64,000 nt of DNA from DATMER01 sp031390755. GTDB lineage: Bacteria > Acidobacteriota > Thermoanaerobaculia > Multivoradales > UBA5704. Shown one piece after another: positions 17,481 through 24,799 of the stretch (its first letter is position 1; the number at the start of each line of letters is the position of its first letter). The DNA lies in the NCBI GenBank assembly GCA_031390755.1, contig JANMTS010000105.1, positions 62,001-126,000 of the forward strand, in the 5' to 3' direction. The position numbers and the translations under genes are program-made. Under the pieces are notes generated by a model. That model was given only the letters and a program-made list of their open reading frames with translations. It did not search any database and was not told the origin of the DNA.

Positions 17481-19020
17481 GGCTCTGGTAGGACAGCAGA
17501 TTGTCGACGACCGTCTGGACGTTGCGGTCGTGGACCAGGTGGTCGAGCTGGATGCAGAGATCGTCGGCGCCCAGCGCCTTCTCGACCGCCGTCTTCCTGG
17601 CGCGTTTCTCCTCCGGGCTCAGGTCGTCCCCCTGCGGAAAGGCCGGCGCGATCCCCACCGCGCCCCAGCGATCGGTCCATGCGCTCCGTCCTCTCGTATA
17701 GAGGACGACATCGCTGGCGCTGAAGAGGGGAATCTTGGCGAGCTTGTCCGCGGCCTCGGCTCCCAGGACGTGGACGAGCACCGCCCGATCCACGGCGCGC
17801 ACCAGCACCCCCGGATTCATCCCGAGATCGACGAGGAGCTGGTCGAGGCTCGCCTTGGCGAGATCGTTGAAATCGTTGATCCCCAGCTCCTGAAGCGTGG
17901 TCTCCTTCCAGAAGTCGATCTCGGGGATGGTCTTGAAGGCCGAGGACCCCTCGTTCGACAGCCGGTCGACCGTGGTCTGGGTCAGCTTGGCAATGGCCTG
18001 GAAACCGGCCTGGGGGAAGATGCCGACCGCGAAGACCAGCGCCCGCGACAGGCCGCTCTCCTCGCCGATCGACGCCAGCACCCAGCCCAGCAGGGCGACC
18101 GAGATCCCCCGCAGGAACAGCGGCACGAAGATCCGGTCGTTCAGGTCGTGGGTGGTGTAGCGGCGGATGAAGAGAGTCAGCGAGTAGAGGTAGAAGCCGG
18201 CGAAGCCCACGGAGAACACCGGCGCGTTCTGGAACGCGATGAGAATGAAGGGATAGGTCGGCTCGCCGGGGATGGCATTGCGGACCAGGTACTCGCCGAT
18301 CGCCATGGCCTTCACGCCCACCGGCGCGACCAGGTACATCGTGCCGTAGCCCAGAAGAAGCGCGAAGCCGAGGCGCCGCCAGAAGAACCGGTGCTTCTGC
18401 TCGGTCAGGAGCTGGAGGTAGCGGCGGTACCAGACGTGGCCGGCGAAGGTCGTGGGCCGGCCCGCGGTCGCCACCTGCTCGATGCCCTCCGCGGCCCGGA
18501 GGAAGCTCGACAGGCAGAGGGCCGGGAAGAAGATGACGAGCAGGGCCTGGGCTCCGGCAGGGAAGGCGGCGTGCCCCATCAGCAGCAATCGGGTCTCGCG
18601 CTCGAAACGGTCGAGCCGCGAGGCGTTGTCCTTCCCGGGGATGCGATCCAGCTCCTTGGCGACGACGCGGACCAGCGACTCGTAACGGAGCGCCGCCGCC
18701 TCGTCGTGGGAGTCGCCATAGACCTCGACGGCCAGGCGGTGGGCCAGCTGGCTGACGGGCTCGACCGGGCCGTCCGCGGGAGTCAGGGTCTTGACGGCCA
18801 GGTCCCGGAGATCGCGGCCGGCGTCGTAAGCGCCGAAGAGCAGATGACCGAGCCCGATCAGCACGGCGAGCAGGAACGGCACCAGCACCCGCCAGGCCGC
18901 CCGCCGTGCCTGCTTCCGCGCCCAGAGAACCTCCTCCCGGCGAGCCTTCTCCGCCTCCGCCTGGGGAGGCAGGGCCAGCACCGGCAGCTCCGACGTTTCC
19001 CGCTCGACCTTGGTGCGCAT
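17476..19020 (-). CDS. Multi-pass membrane protein of unknown function
   Basis: A 514-residue protein with about seven membrane segments (first at residues 42-60, VLVPFLLAVLIGLGHLLFG; others around GAQALLVIFFPALCL, LGFALLLGYGTMYLVAPVG, FSVGFAGFYLYSLTLF and GISVALLGWVLASIGE). The cytosolic C-terminal half contains two short helix-hairpin-helix-like segments (LQELGINDFNDLAKA and a second near LAKIPLFSASDVVL), like the DNA/RNA-binding or protein-docking HhH motifs of other proteins. I recognise no named family. The start at 19020 has a GGGAGG Shine-Dalgarno. It is divergent from the LACTB-like hydrolase. Confidence 0.75.
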   Translation of the reverse strand: MRTKVERETSELPVLALPPQAEAEKARREEVLWARKQARRAAWRVLVPFLLAVLIGLGHLLFGAYDAGRDLRDLAVKTLTPADGPVEPVSQLAHRLAVEVYGDSHDEAAALRYESLVRVVAKELDRIPGKDNASRLDRFERETRLLLMGHAAFPAGAQALLVIFFPALCLSSFLRAAEGIEQVATAGRPTTFAGHVWYRRYLQLLTEQKHRFFWRRLGFALLLGYGTMYLVAPVGVKAMAIGEYLVRNAIPGEPTYPFILIAFQNAPVFSVGFAGFYLYSLTLFIRRYTTHDLNDRIFVPLFLRGISVALLGWVLASIGEESGLSRALVFAVGIFPQAGFQAIAKLTQTTVDRLSNEGSSAFKTIPEIDFWKETTLQELGINDFNDLAKASLDQLLVDLGMNPGVLVRAVDRAVLVHVLGAEAADKLAKIPLFSASDVVLYTRGRSAWTDRWGAVGIAPAFPQGDDLSPEEKRARKTAVEKALGADDLCIQLDHLVHDRNVQTVVDNLLSYQSL

Positions 19021-19177
19021 TCGTTCCTCCCTCCCAGGAGGCGCACGCCGCCGTCCCGTCGTTACCGGACTTTGGCAGATTCTACAGATTCCGGCCACGC
19101 CGAGGGAGACGGCCGAGGGAGACGGGTGTGTTACCATCCCGGCCGCATTTAATCCCGCCCGAGATGGGTCTCCCACC

Positions 19178-20347
19178 ATGATGAAGACGACCGCGCGCCC
19201 GACCTTCCTCAGAGGAATTCTCCCGCTGGCCTTCGGCCTCCTCGCGGCGGCAGGGCTCCATGCTCAGGTTCCGGCCGTCGAGACGCCCCCGGCCGCCGCC
19301 CGCCCAACCACCCGGGCAACCGCGATGATGGAGGAGCTCCGCGTCCAGGTCGGCAGCCCCGGTCTCTCCGCGGCCGTCGCCGTCGGCGGCGAGTTGGTCT
19401 GGGCCGAAGGCTTCGGCCTCGCCGACGAAGAGGGCAAGGTTCCGGTCCGGCCCGCGACCCGGTTCCGCGTCGGCAGCCTGTCCAAGCTCATCACGGTCGC
19501 GGCCGTAGTGCGCCTCGTCGAGGAGGGCAAGCTCGACCTTGATGCGCCGGTCCAGCGCTATGTTCCCGGATTTCCCGGATTTCCCAGCTTTCCCGAGCAG
19601 GGCCCGGAGAAAGCCCAGCCGATCACGCCGCGCCTGCTCGCCGGCCACCTGTCGGGCATCCGGCATTACGCTCTGCCGGATCTCGCCCTGCCGGTCCGGC
19701 ACTACGACCGCCTCGCCGACGGGCTCGAGATCTTCCAGAAGGATCCGCTCGTTCATCCGCCGGGCACGGCGTATCTCTATTCGAGCTACGGCTTCAATCT
19801 CCTCGGCGTCGTGGTCGAAGCGGTCCAGGGCAAGGACTTCCCGGCCGCGGTCGAAGAGCTGGTGCTCGGCCCGCTGAAGCTGAACGCCACCGAGGTCGAC
19901 GAGCCGTCCTGGGTGATGGTGGGACGCGCCCGCTTCTACCGGCGCGCCGCCGACGGCCGGCTGTTCAACGAGAAGGCGATCGACAGCAGCTACAAGTGGC
20001 CCTCGGGCGGCTTCCTCTCGAGCGGTCCCGATCTCGTGCGGTTCGGCTCGGCCCACCTTCGGGACGGCTTCCTGAAGCCGGAGACCCGGACGCTGCTCTT
20101 CACCTCGCAGCACACGGCGGACGGCACGACGGAAGGCAAACCGACCGGGGTCGGGATCGGCTGGCGCATCGGCACAGACAAGGCGGGGCGTCGGATCTAC
20201 CACCATGGCGGCGCCATCGAAGGCGGCCGGGCCTTCCTCCTGCTCTATCCGGACGAAGGGATCGCCGTGGCGATCCTCGCGAACCTCTCCGGGGCGCGCT
20301 TTGCCGAGGACGAGGCACAGAAGCTGGCAGAGCTGTTCATGAAGTGA
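19178..20347 (+). CDS. Serine beta-lactamase/LACTB-like hydrolase
   Basis: A 389-residue secreted serine hydrolase. A signal peptide ends near AAGLHAQ. The active-site SxxK is in RVGSLSKLIT, the YxN-type motif in YSSYGFNLLG, and the HxG triad is HHGG near the C-terminus. The domain order and 'LVWAEGFGLAD' start resemble class C beta-lactamase/EstB/LACTB proteins that act as peptidases or esterases rather than antibiotic-degrading enzymes. It contains an unusual FPGFPSFPEQG insert (near residue 130). An ATG at 19181 is an equally good start. It lies 39 bp upstream of cysteine synthase and may be co-transcribed. Confidence 0.88.
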   Translation: MMKTTARPTFLRGILPLAFGLLAAAGLHAQVPAVETPPAAARPTTRATAMMEELRVQVGSPGLSAAVAVGGELVWAEGFGLADEEGKVPVRPATRFRVGSLSKLITVAAVVRLVEEGKLDLDAPVQRYVPGFPGFPSFPEQGPEKAQPITPRLLAGHLSGIRHYALPDLALPVRHYDRLADGLEIFQKDPLVHPPGTAYLYSSYGFNLLGVVVEAVQGKDFPAAVEELVLGPLKLNATEVDEPSWVMVGRARFYRRAADGRLFNEKAIDSSYKWPSGGFLSSGPDLVRFGSAHLRDGFLKPETRTLLFTSQHTADGTTEGKPTGVGIGWRIGTDKAGRRIYHHGGAIEGGRAFLLLYPDEGIAVAILANLSGARFAEDEAQKLAELFMK

Positions 20348-20386
20348 ATCGAATCGAGAGGGAAGCCTGTCCCTCCTGGAGATCCC

Positions 20387-21361
20387 ATGGAAATGTACAA
20401 CGACATTCTCGAGACCCTGGGGAACACCCCGCTCGTCAAGCTTGGCCGGTTCCACACCGGCCCGTCCACGCTCGCCGCCAAGGTGGAGTATTTCAATCCC
20501 GGCGGCAGCGTGAAGGACCGCATCGGCATCGCGATGATCGAGGCGGGCGAGAAGTCCGGCCAGCTCAAGCCGGGCGGCACGATCGTCGAGCCCACCTCGG
20601 GCAACACCGGCGCGGGCCTGGCGCTCGCCGCCAACCTGCGCGGCTACAAGCTCATCTGCACCGCGGCCGAGAAGATCCCCAAGGAGAAAGTCGCGCTGCT
20701 GGAGGCGTTCGGCGCCACGGTGATCTCCTGCCCCACGAACGTGGAGGCGAGCGATCCGCGCTCCTACTACAAGGTCGCCGAGCGGCTGCGGGACGAGGAG
20801 GGCGCCTACCTCCCCTATCAGTATTACAACCAGGCGAATCCCGAGGCCCACTACCGCTCCACGGGTCCGGAGATCTGGCGCCAGACCGACGGCAAGGTCA
20901 CCCACTGGGTGGCCGGCGTCGGCACCGGCGGCACGATCAGCGGCACGGCGAAGTACCTCAAGGAGCAGAACCCGAACGTCCAGGTGTTCGGCATCGACAC
21001 GGTGGGCAGCGTCTACGCCTACTACTTCAAGCACCGCGAGCTGCCGCCGGAAGACCAGATCCACCAGTACCTGATCGACGGCATCGGCGAGGACTTCATG
21101 CCCACGGCCGTCTGGTGGGACTACATCGACGGCATCATCACGGTCGACGACAAGACGGCCTACCAGGCGACGATCGAGATGGCCAGGAAGGAGTCGATCT
21201 TCACCGGCTCCTCCGGCGGCGCCGCCGTGGCCGGAGCGCGCCAGCTGGCGCAGAGCCTCGGCGAGGACGCCCTCGTCGTGACGCTGCTGCCGGACTCGGG
21301 TGAGCGCTACCTCTCCAAGTTCAACAAGGAATGGCTGACCGCGAAAGGACTGCTGGACTGA
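20387..21361 (+). CDS. Cysteine synthase family PLP enzyme
   Basis: A 324-residue fold-type II PLP enzyme. The Schiff-base Lys43 is in NPGGSVKDRIG, the substrate loop in PTSGNTGAGLAL, the phosphate-binding loop in GVGTGGTISGTAKYL, and the C-terminal Ser site in GSSGGAAVAGA. It converts O-acetylserine (or O-phosphoserine) and sulfide to cysteine, or acts as a cystathionine beta-synthase lacking the C-terminal domains. The QYYNQANPEAHY segment is typical of both groups. Its stop overlaps the start of the IsdG-like gene (TGATG), implying coordinated translation. Confidence 0.9.
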   Translation: MEMYNDILETLGNTPLVKLGRFHTGPSTLAAKVEYFNPGGSVKDRIGIAMIEAGEKSGQLKPGGTIVEPTSGNTGAGLALAANLRGYKLICTAAEKIPKEKVALLEAFGATVISCPTNVEASDPRSYYKVAERLRDEEGAYLPYQYYNQANPEAHYRSTGPEIWRQTDGKVTHWVAGVGTGGTISGTAKYLKEQNPNVQVFGIDTVGSVYAYYFKHRELPPEDQIHQYLIDGIGEDFMPTAVWWDYIDGIITVDDKTAYQATIEMARKESIFTGSSGGAAVAGARQLAQSLGEDALVVTLLPDSGERYLSKFNKEWLTAKGLLD

Positions 21362-21675
21362 TGTACATCGCAATGAATCGTTTTCAGGTGAACGCCGGTT
21401 TCGAGGACGGCTTCGAGCAGATGTGGCGGAGCCGCGACAGCTATCTGAACGAGGTCGCCGGCTTCAAGGACTTCCACCTCCTCCGCGGCGCCACCGCGGA
21501 TGGCACTACGACCTTGGTCACCACCTTCGTCTCGCACTCCACCTGGGAGTCGCGCGACGCCTTCGTCGCCTGGACGGAGTCGGAGGCCTTCCGCAAGGCC
21601 CACGGCGACGCCCGCTCGCCGCAGGGGACGCTCGCCGGGCACCCGGTGTTCGAGGGGTACGAGGTGATTCTCTAG
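21361..21675 (+). CDS. Antibiotic-biosynthesis/IsdG-type monooxygenase
   Basis: A 104-residue ABM-fold protein. The Asn6 in IAMNRFQV, Trp in TWESRDAFVAW and His in AHGDARSPQG occupy positions comparable to the Asn-Trp-His set of IsdG/IsdI heme-degrading enzymes, which release iron from heme. Without a structure the assignment to heme is inference; other ABM proteins have different ligands. The one-base overlap with cysteine synthase points to a shared sulfur/iron or redox context. Confidence 0.8.
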   Translation: MYIAMNRFQVNAGFEDGFEQMWRSRDSYLNEVAGFKDFHLLRGATADGTTTLVTTFVSHSTWESRDAFVAWTESEAFRKAHGDARSPQGTLAGHPVFEGYEVIL

Positions 21676-21713
21676 TCGATTCGGGAATCGCGGGCGGCCG
21701 CGGCCGAGTGTAC

Positions 21714-22250
21714 CTACCGGGCCGCCTTCACCTTGAACGACCACGTGAACGTAAAGCGGGCGACGACCTGGCCGTCCGGAGCCGTGCCGACGGTCGCCGC
21801 CTCGACGGTCACGGGCTCGCCGGTCGCGACCGTGTGAGCCACCGCGGCGGACATCGCCGCTCCGTCCGCGCAGGTGAAGGCCGTGACCCCGGTGGCTTTC
21901 TTGCCGAACTCCGCATTCATCCCCGTGATGAGCATCGAAACCGGCTTCGGAGCCAGCTCGACCGCCGCCAGCGCCAGCGTGCCGGTCGACAGCTCGGCCG
22001 CCATGCTCAGCGCCGCGAAGTAGGTCGAGCGGAATGGATTCGTGGTGCGCCAGCCATAGGGAACGGTGGCCACACAGTGGTCCGCGTCCAACTCGCGCAC
22101 TCGCAGCCCCGCCATCAGAGCCAGGGGCAGCTTCGTCAGGAAGAAGCCGCGCATCATCCAGGGGCTGAGCATCCTGCGGCGGAGCTTCGTGGCGGCGCCG
22201 GACCGGGCTTCGGGGACGGCTGTCGCCACTTTCGTAATCGGTGCGTTCAT
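21714..22250 (-). CDS. DUF4442-like hotdog-fold protein
   Basis: A 178-residue protein. The segment VRELDADHCVATVPYGWRTTNPFRSTYFAALSM (split here: DADHCVATVPYGWRTTNPF, then STYFAALSMAAELSTG) is the PaaI/DUF4442 hotdog pattern seen in predicted acyl-CoA thioesterases. It should be a cytoplasmic dimer or tetramer acting on acyl-CoA. The GGAGG Shine-Dalgarno supports ATG 22250. The upstream toxin gene is 19 bp away on the same strand, so transcription may continue from the toxin-antitoxin unit. Confidence 0.75.
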   Translation of the reverse strand: MNAPITKVATAVPEARSGAATKLRRRMLSPWMMRGFFLTKLPLALMAGLRVRELDADHCVATVPYGWRTTNPFRSTYFAALSMAAELSTGTLALAAVELAPKPVSMLITGMNAEFGKKATGVTAFTCADGAAMSAAVAHTVATGEPVTVEAATVGTAPDGQVVARFTFTWSFKVKAAR

Positions 22251-22269
22251 GAGGCACCTCCCTCCAAAT

Positions 22270-22566
22270 CTAGTGGCTCGGCTTGCGGCTGTACTTACCG
22301 ATGTCGTCGTGCTTGACGACATCGACAAAAAAGATCGTCCCGCTCTCGATACGGAAGACGATCCGATCTCCGCCATTGATCCGGGCCTCGGAGTAATGCT
22401 TGCCCGGCTGGATGGGCTTGATGCGGAGGCCTGACGAAGCCTCTTGCTTCACCAAGGCCATTACAGCCTTGTCGCAGGAGACCTGCCGATCGGTGCTCAG
22501 GCGGGCATAGGCAGCCTTCCAGTCCTCCGACCACTCTGCCGCGAGAAAGGTCTGCTTGCGGGCCAT
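22270..22566 (-). CDS. RelE/ParE-like toxin
   Basis: A 98-residue basic protein with the RelE/ParE fold pattern: an N-terminal helix pair (AAEWSEDWKAAYARLS, DKAVMALVKQ), then beta strands LRIKPIQPGKHYSEARI, DRIVFRIESG and IFFVDVVKHDDIGKYSRK. Such toxins are mRNA interferases or gyrase poisons. No active-site assignment is attempted. It follows the AbrB-type antitoxin by 8 bp, and together they form a two-gene unit. Confidence 0.75.
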   Translation of the reverse strand: MARKQTFLAAEWSEDWKAAYARLSTDRQVSCDKAVMALVKQEASSGLRIKPIQPGKHYSEARINGGDRIVFRIESGTIFFVDVVKHDDIGKYSRKPSH

Positions 22567-22574
22567 GAACGAGG

Positions 22575-22871
22575 CTACCGCTTCAGGCTGTCGAGAAAGG
22601 CCTGGGCCTCGTCAGGCGTTTCCGTTCGCGTCGCCCTTCCCTCCGCGAAGTCCTTCTCGGCTCGCGCGACTCGCGCCCGCATCTCCGGGTGGTGGAACCA
22701 GAGTTGATCGTTCGGGATCAGGGTCGCCGGAACCAACTCGTAGGTGCCACGATCGGTCCGTTCCAGAAGGATCAGATCGCCTGCCTCGACCTTGAGCGCC
22801 GACCGTACCTCTTCAGGAAGGGTGGTGCGCCCTTTCTTGTCCAGGGTGAGAAAGACAGTCGCAGGTGCCAT
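22575..22871 (-). CDS. AbrB/MazE-type antitoxin
   Basis: A 98-residue protein. The swapped-hairpin AbrB N-terminus is clear (FLTLDKKGRTTLPEEVRSAL, then GDLILLERTDRGTYELVP). The C-terminal half is a charged helix (MRARVARAEKDFAEGRA) likely to bind the downstream toxin. It is first in the unit and presumably autoregulates. A perfect 5-bp inverted repeat with 7-bp centre (22872-22888) covers the -10-like box and the start codon and is a natural operator candidate. It is leaderless. Confidence 0.82.
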   Translation of the reverse strand: MAPATVFLTLDKKGRTTLPEEVRSALKVEAGDLILLERTDRGTYELVPATLIPNDQLWFHHPEMRARVARAEKDFAEGRATRTETPDEAQAFLDSLKR

Positions 22872-22888
22872 AGTGGGATAATACCACT
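22872..22888. promoter_or_regulatory. TATTAT promoter inside AGTGG...CCACT palindrome
   Basis: The minus strand has TATTAT (22883-22878) exactly 6 bp before the antitoxin ATG. The box is the centre of the inverted repeat AGTGG-N7-CCACT. An AbrB-type repressor bound there would block RNA polymerase. Confidence 0.55.
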
Positions 22889-22924
22889 TTCCCTCCGCCG
22901 GGGAAGGGGGGGAATGGGATCAAA
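22888..22924. repeat. CCCTCTCCC-type dispersed repeat, degenerate copy
   Basis: Pyrimidine/purine inverted arms (CCCTCCGCC with GGGGAAGGG) followed by GGAATGGGATCAA, matching the right end of the better copies at 35134 and 48578. It lies in the 48-bp gap between the antitoxin start and the UbiD stop. Confidence 0.55.
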
Positions 22925-24737
22925 CCGTGAGATGCCCCGCGTTCGAATCCCCCATCTCCACCTTCCCTCCAGGGAAGTACTCCTTCCATCTCCGCGTCAC
23001 CGTCGCCTCGGTCTCCTGGTCGCAGAACAGCTCGTCCGGGAAGCCGGGCTTGAGGCGGGCGTCGATCAGGATCGGCGGCTTGTAGGAGAGGTGGTTTCGC
23101 ACCACGTCCCGGGATGCGGCGTGGAGGTCCGCGGCGGGCTCGAAGCGGGTGAAGGTGGTCCAGAGGAAGTTCATGGCGCTCGCGGCGGCCCGGCGCGGCT
23201 CGTCGGTGAGGACCAGCAGCGGCCAGTACGCGAAGGCGGGATGCGCGACGAAGCGGGCGGCGGCTTCGGGGTCGTCCTTGAACGCGGGGCCTCCCACCAC
23301 CAGGCAGCCGGGACAGAAGACCCGGACGTCGGTCACTCCCATCGGCACCTCGGCGGCGGAAAACTCGCCCGGCAGGTCGCGGACCGGATCTCCGAGCCCG
23401 AGCCAGACTCCCTTCGAGCCCTCGTTCACCTTCGGCCCGGTGTAGTCGAGCGTGTCCATCGAGAGGTTCGAGAGGACGTAGAGGTCGGTCTCGGGCCGCG
23501 TCCGCTCCAGGATGTGGATGAGCGTGGCCCGGAAATCCTTGAGATCGACCGGGCGGTCGGTGACCAGCAGGAACTTGGTCAGCGACAGCTGGCCTTCGCC
23601 CAGGATGCGGAAGGCCGAGGCCATGGCCTCGCGCTTGTAGCGCTCCCGGACCACCGCGCCGGCCAGCGAGTGATAGCCGGTCTCGCCGTAGGACCACAGC
23701 GCCTGCACTCCGGGCATGACCAGCGGGAACAGCGGCGACAGCAGCTCCTGGAGAAGGTCGCCGATGAAAAAGTCTTCCTGCCGGGGCTTGCCCACCACCG
23801 TGGCCGGGAAGATCGCGTCCTTGCGCCGGGCCAGCGCGTCCACGTGGAAGACCGGGTAGTCGTGGCGGAGCGAGTAGTAGCCGTAGTGGTCGCCGAACGG
23901 ACCCTCCGGCCGGCGCTCCCGGGGCGCGACCCGGCCGATCAGCGCGATCTCGGCGTTGGCGATGAGCGGATGCAGGCCGGCCGGCGGCGGCGAGACCCGC
24001 GGCAGGCGTTCGCCCGCGATCAGCGAGGCCAGCATCAGCTCCGGAACGTTCTCGGGCAGCGGCGCGATGGCGGCCAGGATCAGCGCCGGCGGCCCGCCGA
24101 GGAAGACCGTCACCGGCAGATCCTCGCCGCGCGCCTCGGCCACGCCGTAGTGGAAGCCGCCGCCCTTGCCGATCTGCCAGTGCATGCCGGTCGTCCGCGG
24201 ATCGTGGACGTGCAGCCGGTACATGCCGAGGTTGTGACCCTTGCCGTCCGGGTGCTCGGTGTAGACCAGCGGCAGGGTGACGAACGGGCCGCCGTCCTCC
24301 GGCCAGGTGGTGAGGACGGGCAACTTGTCCAGCCGGACGTCGTTCGTGACGATCTCCGTCACCGGCCCAGCCCGGCGAGTGGAGAGTCCGATCTTCAGCG
24401 CCTCGCCGGCCAGGTCGCGGGCGCCCCAGAGCTTGCCGAGGGTCGGCGGCATCAGCGTCTCGGCCAGGTGGACCAGCCGCTCGATCAGCCGCTGGGGCCG
24501 CGTGCCGAACGCCAGCCCGGCCCGGCGCGCGGTGCCGAAGAGGTTCGTGGCCAGCGGGATCTCCGCGCCGCGGACGTTCGTGAACAGCAGGGCCGGACCG
24601 CCGGCCGCGATCACGCGGCGGTGGATCTCGGCGGCTTCGAACCGGGCATCGACCGGCGCGTCGACGACGGCGAGGTCGCCGTCCTTGCCGAGGCGGTCGA
24701 GAAAGGCGCGGAGGTCGGGGAACATCGTGTCAGCCAT
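22920..24737 (-). CDS. UbiD family prenylated-FMN decarboxylase
   Basis: A 605-residue UbiD-family enzyme of full length. Visible are the N-terminal FPDLRAFLDRL and LATNLFGTARR blocks, the mid-region GMYRLHVHDPRTTGMHWQIGKG metal/prFMN site, the PFGDHYGYYS loop and the C-terminal LTKFLLVTDRPVDLKDF. The family decarboxylates aromatic or unsaturated acids with prenylated FMN made by UbiX. In ubiquinone or menaquinone biosynthesis it acts on 4-hydroxybenzoate derivatives, but the substrate here cannot be read and no ubiX is nearby. TAGACT lies 9 bp before the start; there is no Shine-Dalgarno. Confidence 0.92.
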   Translation of the reverse strand: MADTMFPDLRAFLDRLGKDGDLAVVDAPVDARFEAAEIHRRVIAAGGPALLFTNVRGAEIPLATNLFGTARRAGLAFGTRPQRLIERLVHLAETLMPPTLGKLWGARDLAGEALKIGLSTRRAGPVTEIVTNDVRLDKLPVLTTWPEDGGPFVTLPLVYTEHPDGKGHNLGMYRLHVHDPRTTGMHWQIGKGGGFHYGVAEARGEDLPVTVFLGGPPALILAAIAPLPENVPELMLASLIAGERLPRVSPPPAGLHPLIANAEIALIGRVAPRERRPEGPFGDHYGYYSLRHDYPVFHVDALARRKDAIFPATVVGKPRQEDFFIGDLLQELLSPLFPLVMPGVQALWSYGETGYHSLAGAVVRERYKREAMASAFRILGEGQLSLTKFLLVTDRPVDLKDFRATLIHILERTRPETDLYVLSNLSMDTLDYTGPKVNEGSKGVWLGLGDPVRDLPGEFSAAEVPMGVTDVRVFCPGCLVVGGPAFKDDPEAAARFVAHPAFAYWPLLVLTDEPRRAAASAMNFLWTTFTRFEPAADLHAASRDVVRNHLSYKPPILIDARLKPGFPDELFCDQETEATVTRRWKEYFPGGKVEMGDSNAGHLTV

Positions 24738-24799
24738 GGCGGGCCGAGTCTAAACTATGCTGGCGTTCCCACACGAAGCAGGAGAACAGGAGCCGACCG

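Noticed and set aside
22935..22950. tRNA T-loop-like GTTCGAATCCC
   Set aside because: It falls inside the ubiD coding end; no cloverleaf partners or acceptor stem surround it.
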